Source: an uncultured Coprococcus sp.
Lineage (GTDB): Bacteria; Bacillota; Clostridia; Lachnospirales; Lachnospiraceae
Assembly: GCA_900557435.1 (NCBI GenBank)
Contig: USSH01000003.1
Coordinates: 1-24,860, forward strand
Length of the DNA stretch: 24,860 bases
Reading direction: 5' to 3'
Made by a program: the position numbers and the translations under genes. Shown in pieces: positions 8,439 to 15,904 of the stretch. Below the pieces are notes generated by a model. It searched no databases and was not told the DNA's origin. It worked only from the letters and a program-made list of their open reading frames with translations. Every line of letters starts with the position of its first letter. Within the stretch, counting starts at the first letter, position 1.

Positions 8439-9185
8439 ATGAATGATCATGGAAATATCAGTCAGGTCAGGCATAGTGAAGATTTGGTTATACGATTGGA
8501 AAAAGAGGATGAATACCGGGAAGTCGAGAACCTGGTGAGGAACAGCTTCTGGAATGTGTATCGCCCCGGCTGTCAGGAACACTATGTGCTCAATCAGCTG
8601 AGAAATGACAGTGCATTTGTCCAGGAACTGGATTTTGTAATGCTGTTAGATGGAGAAATCATCGGACAGAACATGTTTATGAGAGCGGAAATAACTGCGG
8701 ATGATGGAAGAAATATCCCCATTATGACAATGGGGCCTATATGTATAAAGAATGAACTTAAACGTAAGGGATACGGGAAGATACTGCTTGACTATTCACT
8801 GCAGAAAGCTGCAGAGCTCGGCTGCGGTGCGCTATGCTTTGAGGGGAATATTGATTTTTATGGCAAAAGCGGATTCAGACCGGCAAGTGAGTTTGGCATT
8901 CGCTACCATGGACTTGATGAGGGAGAGAATGCATCGTTTTTCCTCTGCAAAGAGCTGATGCCCGGCTATCTTGATGGAATCACAGGTGAGTACGCTCCGC
9001 CAGAAGGATATTTCGTGGACGAAAAGGCTGTGGAAGAATTTGACAGCCAGTTTCCATATAAAGAGAAAAAAACTACCCGGACAACTCTTTTCATAAGGAG
9101 GACCCGCTTGCGGGGGATTCCTTATGAAGCACGCATGCGCCGCGCGAAAGCGCCTTCACATGCGCATGCTCAACTCTTTTCATAA
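8439..9185 (+). CDS. GNAT-family N-acetyltransferase, altered C-terminus
   Basis: The 248-residue product is a predicted acetyl-CoA-dependent acyltransferase related to YhbS-type GNAT proteins; the substrate is unknown. The acetyl-CoA loop is KRKGYG (108-113), preceded by the beta-strand MTMGPICIKNE and followed by FEGNIDFYGKSGFRPA, typical of the GNAT core. The frame is open from 8349, but ATG 8439 has AGAAGGAGG 8 nt upstream and is the sensible start. The last 35 or so residues (after PYKEKKTT, about residue 209) are Arg-rich and come from a repeat-bearing segment (9082-9197). They probably are not part of the ancestral protein, although the acetyltransferase fold itself looks complete. Confidence 0.82.
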   Translation: MNDHGNISQVRHSEDLVIRLEKEDEYREVENLVRNSFWNVYRPGCQEHYVLNQLRNDSAFVQELDFVMLLDGEIIGQNMFMRAEITADDGRNIPIMTMGPICIKNELKRKGYGKILLDYSLQKAAELGCGALCFEGNIDFYGKSGFRPASEFGIRYHGLDEGENASFFLCKELMPGYLDGITGEYAPPEGYFVDEKAVEEFDSQFPYKEKKTTRTTLFIRRTRLRGIPYEARMRRAKAPSHAHAQLFS

Positions 9186-9197
9186 GGAGGACCCGCT
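9082..9197. repeat. 27-bp direct repeat flanking GC-rich hairpins in the gene tail
   Basis: An identical 27-bp sequence occurs at 9082-9108 and 9171-9197 (it begins CAACTCTTTTCATAAGGAGG). Between the copies lie CATAAGGA...TCCTTATG (outer arms near 9092 and 9125), GCATGCGC (9133-9140) pairing with GCGCATGC (9162-9169), and a GCGC-GAAA-GCGC stem-loop (9142-9153). The local GC content is far above the surroundings. The layout resembles a small palindromic element inserted with target duplication, or an 89-bp duplication/insertion. Copy 2 supplies the present stop codon of the acetyltransferase. Confidence 0.65.
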
Positions 9198-9230
9198 ACA
9201 AAGTAAATGAAAATGGTTACTAAAGCTCGC

Positions 9231-9336
9231 AAAGTTGCAGAAAACGTCAAAAAAAGGTTGGAAAAGTTGCAAAATCACTGCAAAAAGAGTTGGAAAAGTT
9301 GCAAAAATTTGATATCATAGGGATAGAAAAGTTGCA
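9231..9336. repeat. Four AAAGTTGCA boxes spaced 32, 32 and 33 bp
   Basis: AAAGTTGCA occurs at 9231-9239, 9263-9271, 9295-9303 and 9328-9336, all in the same orientation. The spacing is almost exactly three DNA helical turns, so the boxes would lie on one face of the helix. Two central units share a longer GTTGGAAAAGTTGCAAAA. The array covers the predicted promoter and untranslated leader of the ATPase gene and looks like a multi-site operator. It is not a CRISPR array, because the repeats are too short. Confidence 0.65.
9290..9318 (+). promoter_or_regulatory. Promoter of the AAA ATPase gene
   Basis: TTGGAA (9290-9295, 4/6) and TATCAT (9313-9318, 5/6) are separated by 17 bp. The -35 box and spacer coincide with the third AAAGTTGCA box, and the fourth lies just downstream of the expected start point, which suggests regulation by whatever binds the boxes. 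Confidence 0.5.
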
Positions 9337-9359
9337 AATACAGTATGCGGGGTGATTTT

Positions 9360-10724
9360 ATGCTGGAAAGATCGGCAAAAAAATATATAGATTCATGGAT
9401 TCAGAGCGGCAGAGATGCTTTGCTCATAACGGGAGCGAGACAGATCGGTAAGACATATCTTATAAAAGAATGCCTCAGGGAAAGTGGAGTGCCATATGTG
9501 GAATTGAATTTTATTGACCAGCCGGAGCTTGTCACATTGTTTGGCGGTGCCAGAGATGCAAAGGATCTGCTTATGAGACTTAGTCTGGTGACTAAACAGC
9601 CTCTTGAGAAAGGCCGCACGATCATATTTCTTGACGAGGTGCAGGAGTTTAAAGATATAGTGACAAGAGTGAAGTTTCTGGTGGATGATGGAAGCTACAG
9701 GTATATCATGAGCGGTTCGCTTTTGGGCGTAGAGCTGAATGACCTAAGATCAGCGCCGGTTGGATATATGCGTGTATATGATATGTATCCGATGGATCTG
9801 CGTGAATTTATGGTTTCTGTTGGTGTGAATCAGAATGTGATCGGCACACTGAAGGAATGCTTTACGCAGAGGCTGCCTGTTGATTCATTTGTACATGAAA
9901 AAATGCTTGATGTATTTAACCTGTATCTTATCGTGGGCGGAATGCCTGAGGCGGTCAATACATATGTGGAGACAAATGATCTTGCGAAAGTAGCGGAGGT
10001 ACATGAAAAGATAGTTAGATTGTACAAGAGTGATTTTACAAAGTATGAGACAAGATATAAGCTGAAACTGCAGGAGATATATGATGCTATGGCGGGACAG
10101 CTTGATCAGAAAAATAAACGGTTCCAGATCAATAGTATAGGTAAAGGACTCAGTTATGACAGGGTTGCAAATGATTTTCTGTGGCTTAAGGATGCTGGGG
10201 TTGCGATACCGGTCTACAATATAAGTGAGCCGAAACTTCCGCTTGTGATCAGTGAGAATAGGAATCTCTTTAAACTATTTTTCTCCGATGTAGGGTTGCT
10301 GACAAGTAGGTATTCGGATCAGGTGAAAATGGCGATACTGAATAAAGAAAAATCTATAAACAATGGTGCGCTATTTGAAAATGTGGTTTCCCAGGAACTA
10401 CTCAGCAAAGGTCATAAAGAATATTATTTTAACAGCAAAAAGCAGGGTGAACTTGATTTTGTAATAGAACTGAATGGAAAAGTAGTTCCACTGGAGATAA
10501 AATCGGGTAAGGATTACAAACGGCACTCTGCGTTGTGTAATGTCTTGACTGATGAAAATTACGGAATAGAATATGCATATGTTTTTTCGGAGGGAAATGT
10601 AGAGGTCAGCGGCAAAAAAGTATATTTGCCGATATATATGATTGCGTTTCTGGAAAACGAAAAGATGGTTGACACGATATATAAACTTGACCTATCTGGG
10701 TTGACGTTCGATAAGGATATGTAG
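9360..10724 (+). CDS. AAA ATPase, AAA_14/DUF4143 type
   Basis: This 454-residue orphan ATPase has Walker A GARQIGKT (25-32), Walker B IIFLDEVQ (88-95) and a sensor-like MSGS (117-120). The C-terminal DUF4143 domain (about 210-430) contains GALFENVVSQEL, then GELDFVIE and VVPLEIKSG (376-383), whose Glu...Asp...Glu-x-Lys arrangement (E340, D366, E379/K381) matches PD-(D/E)XK nuclease folds. The biological role of this family is poorly known; nucleic-acid handling or mobile-element association is suspected. ATG 9360 is chosen because GGGGTGA lies just upstream; ATG 9345 (five more residues) lacks a ribosome binding site. It has a different AT bias from its neighbours and no functional partner nearby, consistent with an acquired accessory gene. 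Confidence 0.88.
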   Translation: MLERSAKKYIDSWIQSGRDALLITGARQIGKTYLIKECLRESGVPYVELNFIDQPELVTLFGGARDAKDLLMRLSLVTKQPLEKGRTIIFLDEVQEFKDIVTRVKFLVDDGSYRYIMSGSLLGVELNDLRSAPVGYMRVYDMYPMDLREFMVSVGVNQNVIGTLKECFTQRLPVDSFVHEKMLDVFNLYLIVGGMPEAVNTYVETNDLAKVAEVHEKIVRLYKSDFTKYETRYKLKLQEIYDAMAGQLDQKNKRFQINSIGKGLSYDRVANDFLWLKDAGVAIPVYNISEPKLPLVISENRNLFKLFFSDVGLLTSRYSDQVKMAILNKEKSINNGALFENVVSQELLSKGHKEYYFNSKKQGELDFVIELNGKVVPLEIKSGKDYKRHSALCNVLTDENYGIEYAYVFSEGNVEVSGKKVYLPIYMIAFLENEKMVDTIYKLDLSGLTFDKDM

Positions 10725-10776
10725 CATCAGTTTTCGCCTATTAGCGAGTTGATGTTCAAAAAAAATAGGAGATAGC

Positions 10777-11397
10777 ATGAAGATAAAGATGTGCGGAATC
10801 ACGACCTCGGCAGATGTGGCCGCGGTGAATGAGGTGAGACCTGATTATATAGGAATGGTGATGTATTTCCCAAAGTCAAAGAGAAATGTCGGCGCGGATA
10901 CTGCGCGCAGGTTGCTTGAAGAACTGAGGGAAGATGTGAAGAAGGTTGCGGTGGTGGTATCCCCGGATGCGGAGCAGATAGCAGAGATAGCAGAGCTGGG
11001 ATTTGATGTCATCCAGATTCATGGTCAGACCAGCGATGAGCTTATAGAGAGTGCACATTTGCCTGTGTGGAAGGCTTTCAATGTGAAGGATATGGATATG
11101 TACCCTCATTATCAACGCCTTTCGAATATTGCAGGTTATGTGTTCGATGCCGGTGAACCTGGAAGTGGAAAGACATTTGACTGGAATAGTTTGACGGATA
11201 TCGACAGAGATGGAAGGCTGTTTGTGCTTGCCGGAGGTCTCACGTCGGACAATGTGCGGCGGGCGATAGAGCAGGTGCATCCTGACGTAGTCGATGTGTC
11301 CTCTGGAATAGAGTACGATGTGGTAGGTGGCGTTCAAAAACCGGGCAAGGATCCGGAGAAGATGCGTCTGATGAAGAGGAATATCGTTGTTGAGTGA
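10777..11397 (+). CDS. trpF: Phosphoribosylanthranilate isomerase
   Basis: TrpF converts N-(5-phosphoribosyl)anthranilate to CdRP in tryptophan biosynthesis, in the cytoplasm. The 206-residue length and the TIM-barrel motifs fit: KMCGITT at the N-terminus with the catalytic Cys6, FDAGEPGSGKTFDW (123-136) with the general acid Asp124, AGGLTSDNV (152-160) and DVSSGIE (173-179) for phosphate binding, then KPGKDP. It starts at ATG 10777 with AGGAGA upstream. No other trp gene is in the window, so it is detached from a trp operon. It is followed by its own terminator, which suggests a monocistronic unit. Confidence 0.93.
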   Translation: MKIKMCGITTSADVAAVNEVRPDYIGMVMYFPKSKRNVGADTARRLLEELREDVKKVAVVVSPDAEQIAEIAELGFDVIQIHGQTSDELIESAHLPVWKAFNVKDMDMYPHYQRLSNIAGYVFDAGEPGSGKTFDWNSLTDIDRDGRLFVLAGGLTSDNVRRAIEQVHPDVVDVSSGIEYDVVGGVQKPGKDPEKMRLMKRNIVVE

Positions 11398-11450
11398 GGC
11401 AGCTAGAATTCTTTTGACGCGTCTGTTTGTTAGAATAGGAAAGAAAAGAG

Positions 11451-11498
11451 ATAACCTGGTGAAGTTGATTGTAGAAGACTTTGTCAGGTTATTTTTTT
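11451..11498 (+). terminator. Rho-independent terminator after trpF
   Basis: ATAACCTG (11451-11458) and CAGGTTAT (11485-11492) form an 8-bp stem running directly into seven T residues (11492-11498). The loop is long (26 nt) but the stem plus T-run is convincing. It separates trpF from the glycosyltransferase remnant. Confidence 0.65.
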
Positions 11499-11573
11499 AT
11501 TATATTTCAATTTAGGTTCGTTTAAGCTAGGCGTTCTATACTCTGTTCAAACAAACAGAAAGGAGTCCTGGCT

Positions 11574-12137
11574 ATGGATAGAAAATATGCGCTTATTCCG
11601 GCGTATGAGCTGGATGGAAGGCTACTTGAGATTATAGAGAATGCGGTGGCTGAGGGTTTTCAGGTCATTGTGGTTGATGATGGAAGCAGTGATGGCTGTC
11701 AGCGGTATTTCAAGCAGGCTGAATATATGGCAACTGTATTGCATCACTCTGAGAATAAAGGTGCGGCTCTTAAGACAGGATTTGCACGGATCGCATCGAT
11801 GTGCGAGGCGGATGATGTGGTGGTGACATTGGATGCAGATGGGCAGCATACAATACAGGATGCGCTCAAGGTATGTGCGGAGGCATGTATCCACCTAGAT
11901 TCTCTCATACTCGGCAGCCGCGCTCTGGCAGAAAATGTTCCATTGAGAAGCAGATTTGGAAATACTGTCACAAGATTCGTATACAGACTTGCATCTGGGG
12001 TAAAGGTCCATGGCGCGCTGGACATATAGGGGACGACAAATCGTCTGACGATCATTTACCTGATCGCAGGTCTGGTGCTCATATTGGCTGGGACGATTCA
12101 GTATGCTATAGACTGCAGAAGATACAGATGTGCTTAA
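11574..12137 (+). pseudogene. Truncated GT2-family glycosyltransferase remnant
   Basis: The first 142 or so codons encode a clear GT2 (GT-A fold) N-terminal half: VVDDGSSDG (33-41), ENKGAALKTGF (58-68) and the metal-binding LDADGQH (85-91). The protein resembles dolichyl-phosphate-mannose-synthase-like or GT2/GtrA fusion enzymes. Homology ends at about GVKVH, just where the acceptor motif DTQTGLR is expected, and TAG follows at 12027-12029. Reading on in the same frame gives a hydrophobic helix (LTIIYLIAGLVLILAGTIQY) and a basic tail ending at TAA 12135-12137, like the end of a membrane domain. The simplest reading is an internal deletion joining the GT2 start to the end of its own GtrA-like C-terminus or of a neighbour. 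The promoter region is unclear, but an AAAGGAGT ribosome binding site is intact. The 151-residue product is unlikely to be active. Confidence 0.7.
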
Positions 12138-12163
12138 AAATACAATTTTGCTCTGATCACTGT

Positions 12164-12172
12164 TGATATAAT
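12164..12172 (+). promoter_or_regulatory. Extended -10 promoter of the alcohol dehydrogenase
   Basis: TGATATAAT (12164-12172) is a perfect TG-N-TATAAT extended -10 element. No good -35 box lies 16-18 bp upstream, which extended -10 promoters do not require. It would give an untranslated leader of about 105 nt, in which I see no recognisable structured element. Confidence 0.5.
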
Positions 12173-12286
12173 TCCATCAAGTTAAATTCAAGGACATAGA
12201 TGGATTCTTGTAAATTACAGAACTAAAAACATAGAAAGAGTTAGGTGATTTGCAAAATTGCAGAACGTAGATTGGAGGAACGCAAT

Positions 12287-13444
12287 ATGATAGGTTACAC
12301 ATGTATGCAGAATGTAAAGATAATGGCAGGTGCAGGATGCCACAAAAGCATTGGACAGGCACTCAAGGAGACTGGATATGGCAAGGCATTTGTCGTGTAT
12401 GACTCAGGTGTCAAGGCAGCGGGCATCATAGATAAGGTGACGGACAGTTTGAAGGCATCGGGAATAGAATACGTAGAATTCGACAAGGTGCTCCCGGATC
12501 CTCCTGCTGAGATAGTTGACGAGGGCGGCGCGCTCTGCATGGACAGGGGCTGCGACTGCGTCATCGGTATAGGCGGCGGAAGTGCTATAGACACTGCAAA
12601 GGGAATAAATATTCTCAGAGTGAACGGCGGACATATTCTTGAATATGCAGATCCGGCACATGAGATGAAGAAGTCGCTTGGACTCATGAGCGTTCCAACA
12701 ACTTCGGGTACAGGCTCGGAGCTTTCAAATGGACTCATCATTTCGGACACGGCAAATGATATAAAGGCTGCGATCCTTGCGGCAAATGGCATGAGCGAAT
12801 TCGCAGTCATAGATCCGGAATTCTCAAAAGGAATGCCGAAAGGACTCACCATCATGACAGGCCTTGATGTGTTCTCACATGCGGCAGAGGGCTACACATC
12901 AGTACTTGCAGATCCTATCACAGATATGATAAACAAGGCGATCATGGAGAATGTGGTTAAGTTCCTTCCGAGGGCAGTGGCTGACGGCGAAGATATGGAA
13001 GCCAGAACCAAGATGCACATAGCGGCATCCCTGGGTGGCTGGATGCTCGGCAATTCCAGCGCACATGTGGGGCACTCTATAGCCCATGTGATAGGCGGAA
13101 TGTATCACATACCTCACGGTGCATGCTGTGCGTATTCACTTCCAGTGGTACTGGATGCGGTAAGCGATTCTCTTCCTGATAAGGTAAAGGAGATCGGAGA
13201 GATACTTGGCGTAACATTTGATGGCGGCGAGACTCCTGCAGAGATAGGCGAAAAGACCGCTGCGGCTTATAGGCATTTTGCCTACGATGTGGTTGGTGTA
13301 AAGAAGGTGGATGAATTCGTCAGTGAATCCACCGACATAGATCTGCTTGCCGGCAGAGTTGAGGCTGAACCGCTTGCTGGTTTATCTCCGGTGAAGGTGA
13401 CAAAGGAGCTTGCGGCTGACATGCTCAGAAAGATATTTGAATAA
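12287..13444 (+). CDS. Iron-containing alcohol dehydrogenase
   Basis: This 385-residue NAD(P)-dependent group III alcohol dehydrogenase interconverts an alcohol and an aldehyde. It has the nucleotide-binding GGGSAIDTAK (96-105), PTTSGTGSE (137-145) and the metal ligands expected from FucO-like enzymes: Asp194 and His198 in GLDVFSHAAE, His263 in GHSIAH and His277 in HIPHG. The substrate is not readable; butanol, lactaldehyde and hydroxybutyrate-type enzymes share these motifs. ATG 12287 is chosen over an in-frame GTG 42 nt earlier because TTGGAGGAA (12272-12280) precedes it. It sits immediately before the flavoprotein dehydrogenase operon, so it may process an aldehyde arising from amine or amino-acid oxidation, though a terminator lies between them. 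Confidence 0.92.
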   Translation: MIGYTCMQNVKIMAGAGCHKSIGQALKETGYGKAFVVYDSGVKAAGIIDKVTDSLKASGIEYVEFDKVLPDPPAEIVDEGGALCMDRGCDCVIGIGGGSAIDTAKGINILRVNGGHILEYADPAHEMKKSLGLMSVPTTSGTGSELSNGLIISDTANDIKAAILAANGMSEFAVIDPEFSKGMPKGLTIMTGLDVFSHAAEGYTSVLADPITDMINKAIMENVVKFLPRAVADGEDMEARTKMHIAASLGGWMLGNSSAHVGHSIAHVIGGMYHIPHGACCAYSLPVVLDAVSDSLPDKVKEIGEILGVTFDGGETPAEIGEKTAAAYRHFAYDVVGVKKVDEFVSESTDIDLLAGRVEAEPLAGLSPVKVTKELAADMLRKIFE

Positions 13445-13498
13445 TAGTTCCGATTTTTACAATCGTAAAAATTATTATGTGATAAAATTTGTCACATA
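13445..13498 (+). promoter_or_regulatory. Regulatory region before the dehydrogenase operon
   Basis: The box TAGTTCCGATTTTTACAA (13445-13462) recurs with one change at 17900-17917. It overlaps two mutually exclusive small inverted repeats (CGATT/AATCG and TTTTTAC/GTAAAAA). Downstream, TATGTGA (13476-13482) and TCACATA (13492-13498) form a palindrome with a 9-nt centre, and its left half overlaps an extended -10-like TGATAAAAT (13480-13488). The palindrome thus looks like a repressor operator on a promoter. TGTGA/TCACA half-sites recall the CRP/FNR family, but the spacing is N9 rather than N6. Confidence 0.45.
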
Positions 13499-13508
13499 GA
13501 GAACAGAC

Positions 13509-13555
13509 AAAGGCGTCTGGACGATGACGAAACATCATCGTCCGGGCGCCTTTTT
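13509..13555 (+). terminator. Strong hairpin terminator or attenuator
   Basis: Positions 13509-13527 pair with 13535-13553 (19 bp including two G-T pairs) around CGAAACA, with five Ts at 13551-13555. It terminates the alcohol dehydrogenase transcript. It also lies between the putative promoter at 13480-13488 and the next gene at 13591, with no room for another promoter after it, so transcription of the downstream operon must read through it. Confidence 0.85.
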
Positions 13556-13590
13556 GTGTAGAAAAGCGGAAAGAGAAAGGATGATCGGAT

Positions 13591-13914
13591 ATGGCAGAGA
13601 GGATAAAGGAGCACCCTATACTGGGAGTTCAGGAAAAGGGCAGAGAAGTCACATTTACCCTGGACGGCAAAGAGATGAAAGGCTGTGAGGGCGAGCCGAT
13701 AGCAGCAGCACTCAAGGCTGATGGAGTCATGGTTCACAGATATACGAAGAAGGAGCATAAGCCGCGTGGAATCTTCTGTGCCATCGGAAGATGTACGGAC
13801 TGCGTCATGATAGTGGACGGAGTGCCGAATGTAAGAACTTGTATAACGCCTTTAAAAGAGGGCATGGACATCCGCACACAGTACGGTGTCAGCGACAAAC
13901 CATTCAAAGATTAG
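13591..13914 (+). CDS. (2Fe-2S)-binding small subunit of a flavoprotein dehydrogenase
   Basis: This 107-residue protein corresponds to HcnA, LhpF or the small subunit of heterotetrameric sarcosine/opine oxidases. It carries the plant-ferredoxin-like cysteines in FCAIGRCTDC (Cys63, Cys68, Cys71) and RTC (Cys84). The expected role is to pass electrons from the FAD subunits to an acceptor. It starts at ATG 13591 behind GAAAGGATG. The gene is separated from the next by 12 nt that contain that gene's AGGAGG ribosome binding site, so the two are one operon. The family assignment is firm; the oxidised substrate is not known. Confidence 0.88.
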   Translation: MAERIKEHPILGVQEKGREVTFTLDGKEMKGCEGEPIAAALKADGVMVHRYTKKEHKPRGIFCAIGRCTDCVMIVDGVPNVRTCITPLKEGMDIRTQYGVSDKPFKD

Positions 13915-13926
13915 GAGGATACAGAT

Positions 13927-15504
13927 ATGAAGAGATATGATTTGGTTATCGTAGGAGCTGGTCCATCTGGTCTGTCGGCAGCTATAGAGGCGGCAAAGAG
14001 AGGACTTTCAGCTGTAGTATTTGATGAAAATGAGAAACCTGGAGGACAGCTGTTTAAACAGATACATAAATTTTTCGGTTCTAAGGAGCACAGGGCAAAG
14101 GTCAGAGGATATGTGATAGGTCAGCAGCTTTTGGATGAGGCTGATGCGGCAGGTGTTGAGGTAGTGTTGAACGCCACTGTCATCGGTCTTTATCAGGACA
14201 AGGAGGTTGTGGTCAAGATCGGTGAGGAGATCCATCATTACAAGGGCGATGCGGTCATCATAGCGACAGGTGCTGCCGAGAACATGGTCACATTCCCTGG
14301 CTGGACGCTTCCGGGTGTCATGGGCGCAGGTGCAGCCCAGACCATGATGAACCTCCATGGGGTACTTCCAGGCAAGAAAGTACTCATGCTTGGTTCAGGA
14401 AATGTCGGACTGGTTGTTGCATTCCAGCTTATCCAGTGTGGATGCGAGGTTGTTGCTCTGGTAGATGCCGCACCTAGGATCGGTGGCTATGGAGTTCATG
14501 CGGCAAAGGTAGCCAGAACCGGAGTTCCATTCTATCTGTCACACACGATAGTGAAGGCAGAGGGCGATGAGTGTGTAAATGGAGTTACAATTGCTGAGGT
14601 CGACAGTAGTTTCAAGTTTATACCGGGCACGGAAAAGCACTTTGATGTAGATACAATATGTCTTGCAGTTGGACTTTCGCCTATGTCACAGCTTCTCAAG
14701 ATGGTTGGCTGTGAGATGGAGGACAATCCAAAGCGAGGTGGTCAGGTTCCTATCTGCGATGAATACGGAAGAACATCCATACCGGGAATATTTGTTGCGG
14801 GAGATGTGTCAGGAATAGAGGAGGCATCCTCAGCTATGATCGAGGGCCGTATGGCAGGCATAGCAGCATCCGAATATCTCGGATATGTGGAGAAAGATGA
14901 GATGGACAGCGAACTGAAGAAACTGGATGAGGCTCTTGATGGTCTTCGTCAGGGAATGTTCGCACCGAAGAACAGAGGAAAAGCAATCGAGAAGACTGAG
15001 GAGGGTATCGATATATCCACAAGCCTTCTGAAGAACGGATATATAGCAGATGATGAGATAGAGAGATTTCCGGGAGTTACCCACAGAAAGGGAATACATC
15101 CGGTCATCGAGTGTACGCAGAACATACCATGTAACCCATGCCAGGATGCATGTCCGAAAAAATGTATATCTATAGGGGCAAATATTACATCACTTCCTAT
15201 AGCGGTTCCAGATGCTGACTGTATCAACTGCGGCATGTGCGTGGCAAGCTGCTCAGGTCAGGCTATCTTCCTTGTTGATGAGGACTGCGGGGACGGCACA
15301 GCCACAGTGACACTTCCTTATGAGTTCCTTCCTCTTCCGGAGGTCGGAGCAAAGGGCGACGCGCTTGGAAGAAATGGACAGAAGGTATGTGATGCAGAGG
15401 TGGTTCAGGTCAAGAGCATGAAGGCATACGACAAGACAAATCTTCTGACTATGAGGGTTCCAAAAGAGTATGCGATGAAGGCAAGATTCTTCAAGATTAA
15501 TTGA
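13927..15504 (+). CDS. FAD/NAD(P)-dependent oxidoreductase with C-terminal [4Fe-4S] clusters
   Basis: This is the large electron-transfer subunit (525 residues), related to HcnB, LhpE and opine oxidase subunit A. It has an FAD-binding GAGPSG (10-15), a second dinucleotide fold MLGSGNVG (154-161) and the FAD-contacting FVAGDVSG (289-296). The C-terminal part contains two cysteine groups: C402-x2-C405-x3-C409-P with Cys396 and Cys413 nearby, and a full C432-x2-C435-x2-C438-x3-C442, which predict two [4Fe-4S] clusters. Relatives usually end in a BFD-like [2Fe-2S] domain; here that domain is a separate downstream gene. The start ATG follows AGGAGGAT. Cytoplasmic: no signal or membrane segment. 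Confidence 0.87.
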   Translation: MKRYDLVIVGAGPSGLSAAIEAAKRGLSAVVFDENEKPGGQLFKQIHKFFGSKEHRAKVRGYVIGQQLLDEADAAGVEVVLNATVIGLYQDKEVVVKIGEEIHHYKGDAVIIATGAAENMVTFPGWTLPGVMGAGAAQTMMNLHGVLPGKKVLMLGSGNVGLVVAFQLIQCGCEVVALVDAAPRIGGYGVHAAKVARTGVPFYLSHTIVKAEGDECVNGVTIAEVDSSFKFIPGTEKHFDVDTICLAVGLSPMSQLLKMVGCEMEDNPKRGGQVPICDEYGRTSIPGIFVAGDVSGIEEASSAMIEGRMAGIAASEYLGYVEKDEMDSELKKLDEALDGLRQGMFAPKNRGKAIEKTEEGIDISTSLLKNGYIADDEIERFPGVTHRKGIHPVIECTQNIPCNPCQDACPKKCISIGANITSLPIAVPDADCINCGMCVASCSGQAIFLVDEDCGDGTATVTLPYEFLPLPEVGAKGDALGRNGQKVCDAEVVQVKSMKAYDKTNLLTMRVPKEYAMKARFFKIN

Positions 15505-15573
15505 CAGGCATGAGGATGATCTGGCAGACCAATAAATGGTCGCTTTCGGAGTAGATGTTAGGAGGAATAGCGT

Positions 15574-15903
15574 ATGAATTCAGTAAATGACAGATCCAGA
15601 GATATAGGTCCATTTGTTCCGGGACCGGACGATGATATGCTGATCTGCCGATGTGAGGAGATCACAAAGGGCGAGATCAGGAAGGCAGTCCACGAAGGAA
15701 TGTGGACTATGACAGAGATAAGAAGATACCTGCGAACAGGAATGGGACTGTGCCAGGGGCAGACATGTGCCAAGCTTGTCAAGGGAATCGTTGCAAGGGA
15801 GCTTGGAGTATCACCGGCGGAGCTTGAGCCGGCTACATCCAGAGCGCCTATGCGTCCTATAGAGATGCGCATATTTGCAAATGAAGAGAAGGAGGGCGAG
15901 TAG
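15574..15903 (+). CDS. BFD-like [2Fe-2S]-binding protein
   Basis: This 109-residue protein is a stand-alone BFD-type domain: CRC (Cys25, Cys27) in MLICRCEEIT and GMGLCQGQTC (Cys60, Cys65) provide the four cluster ligands. In HcnB- or LhpE-like enzymes the same module is the C-terminus of the FAD subunit, so here the complex appears split differently. The ATG is preceded by TTAGGAGGAAT. Its stop TAG is one base from the next start (ATG 15905), implying coupled translation with the catalytic subunit. Upstream, 15505-15573 is non-coding without a terminator, so the operon is continuous. Confidence 0.87.
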   Translation: MNSVNDRSRDIGPFVPGPDDDMLICRCEEITKGEIRKAVHEGMWTMTEIRRYLRTGMGLCQGQTCAKLVKGIVARELGVSPAELEPATSRAPMRPIEMRIFANEEKEGE

Positions 15904-15904
15904 T

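Noticed and set aside
10720..10776. Terminator between the ATPase and trpF
   Set aside because: A weak CATCA/TGATG plus TCGC/GCGA hairpin exists but is followed by A residues, not T.
11873..12166. Alternative-frame continuation of the glycosyltransferase after a frameshift
   Set aside because: The other frames give no GT2-like residues; only the original frame yields a plausible membrane-helix tail.
12295..12855. 186-codon minus-strand reading frame
   Set aside because: It is antisense to the alcohol dehydrogenase motifs and has no start context.
13445..13590. T-box or known riboswitch before the dehydrogenase operon
   Set aside because: No T-box sequence or other core of a known riboswitch class could be recognised; only a box, a palindrome and a terminator are seen.
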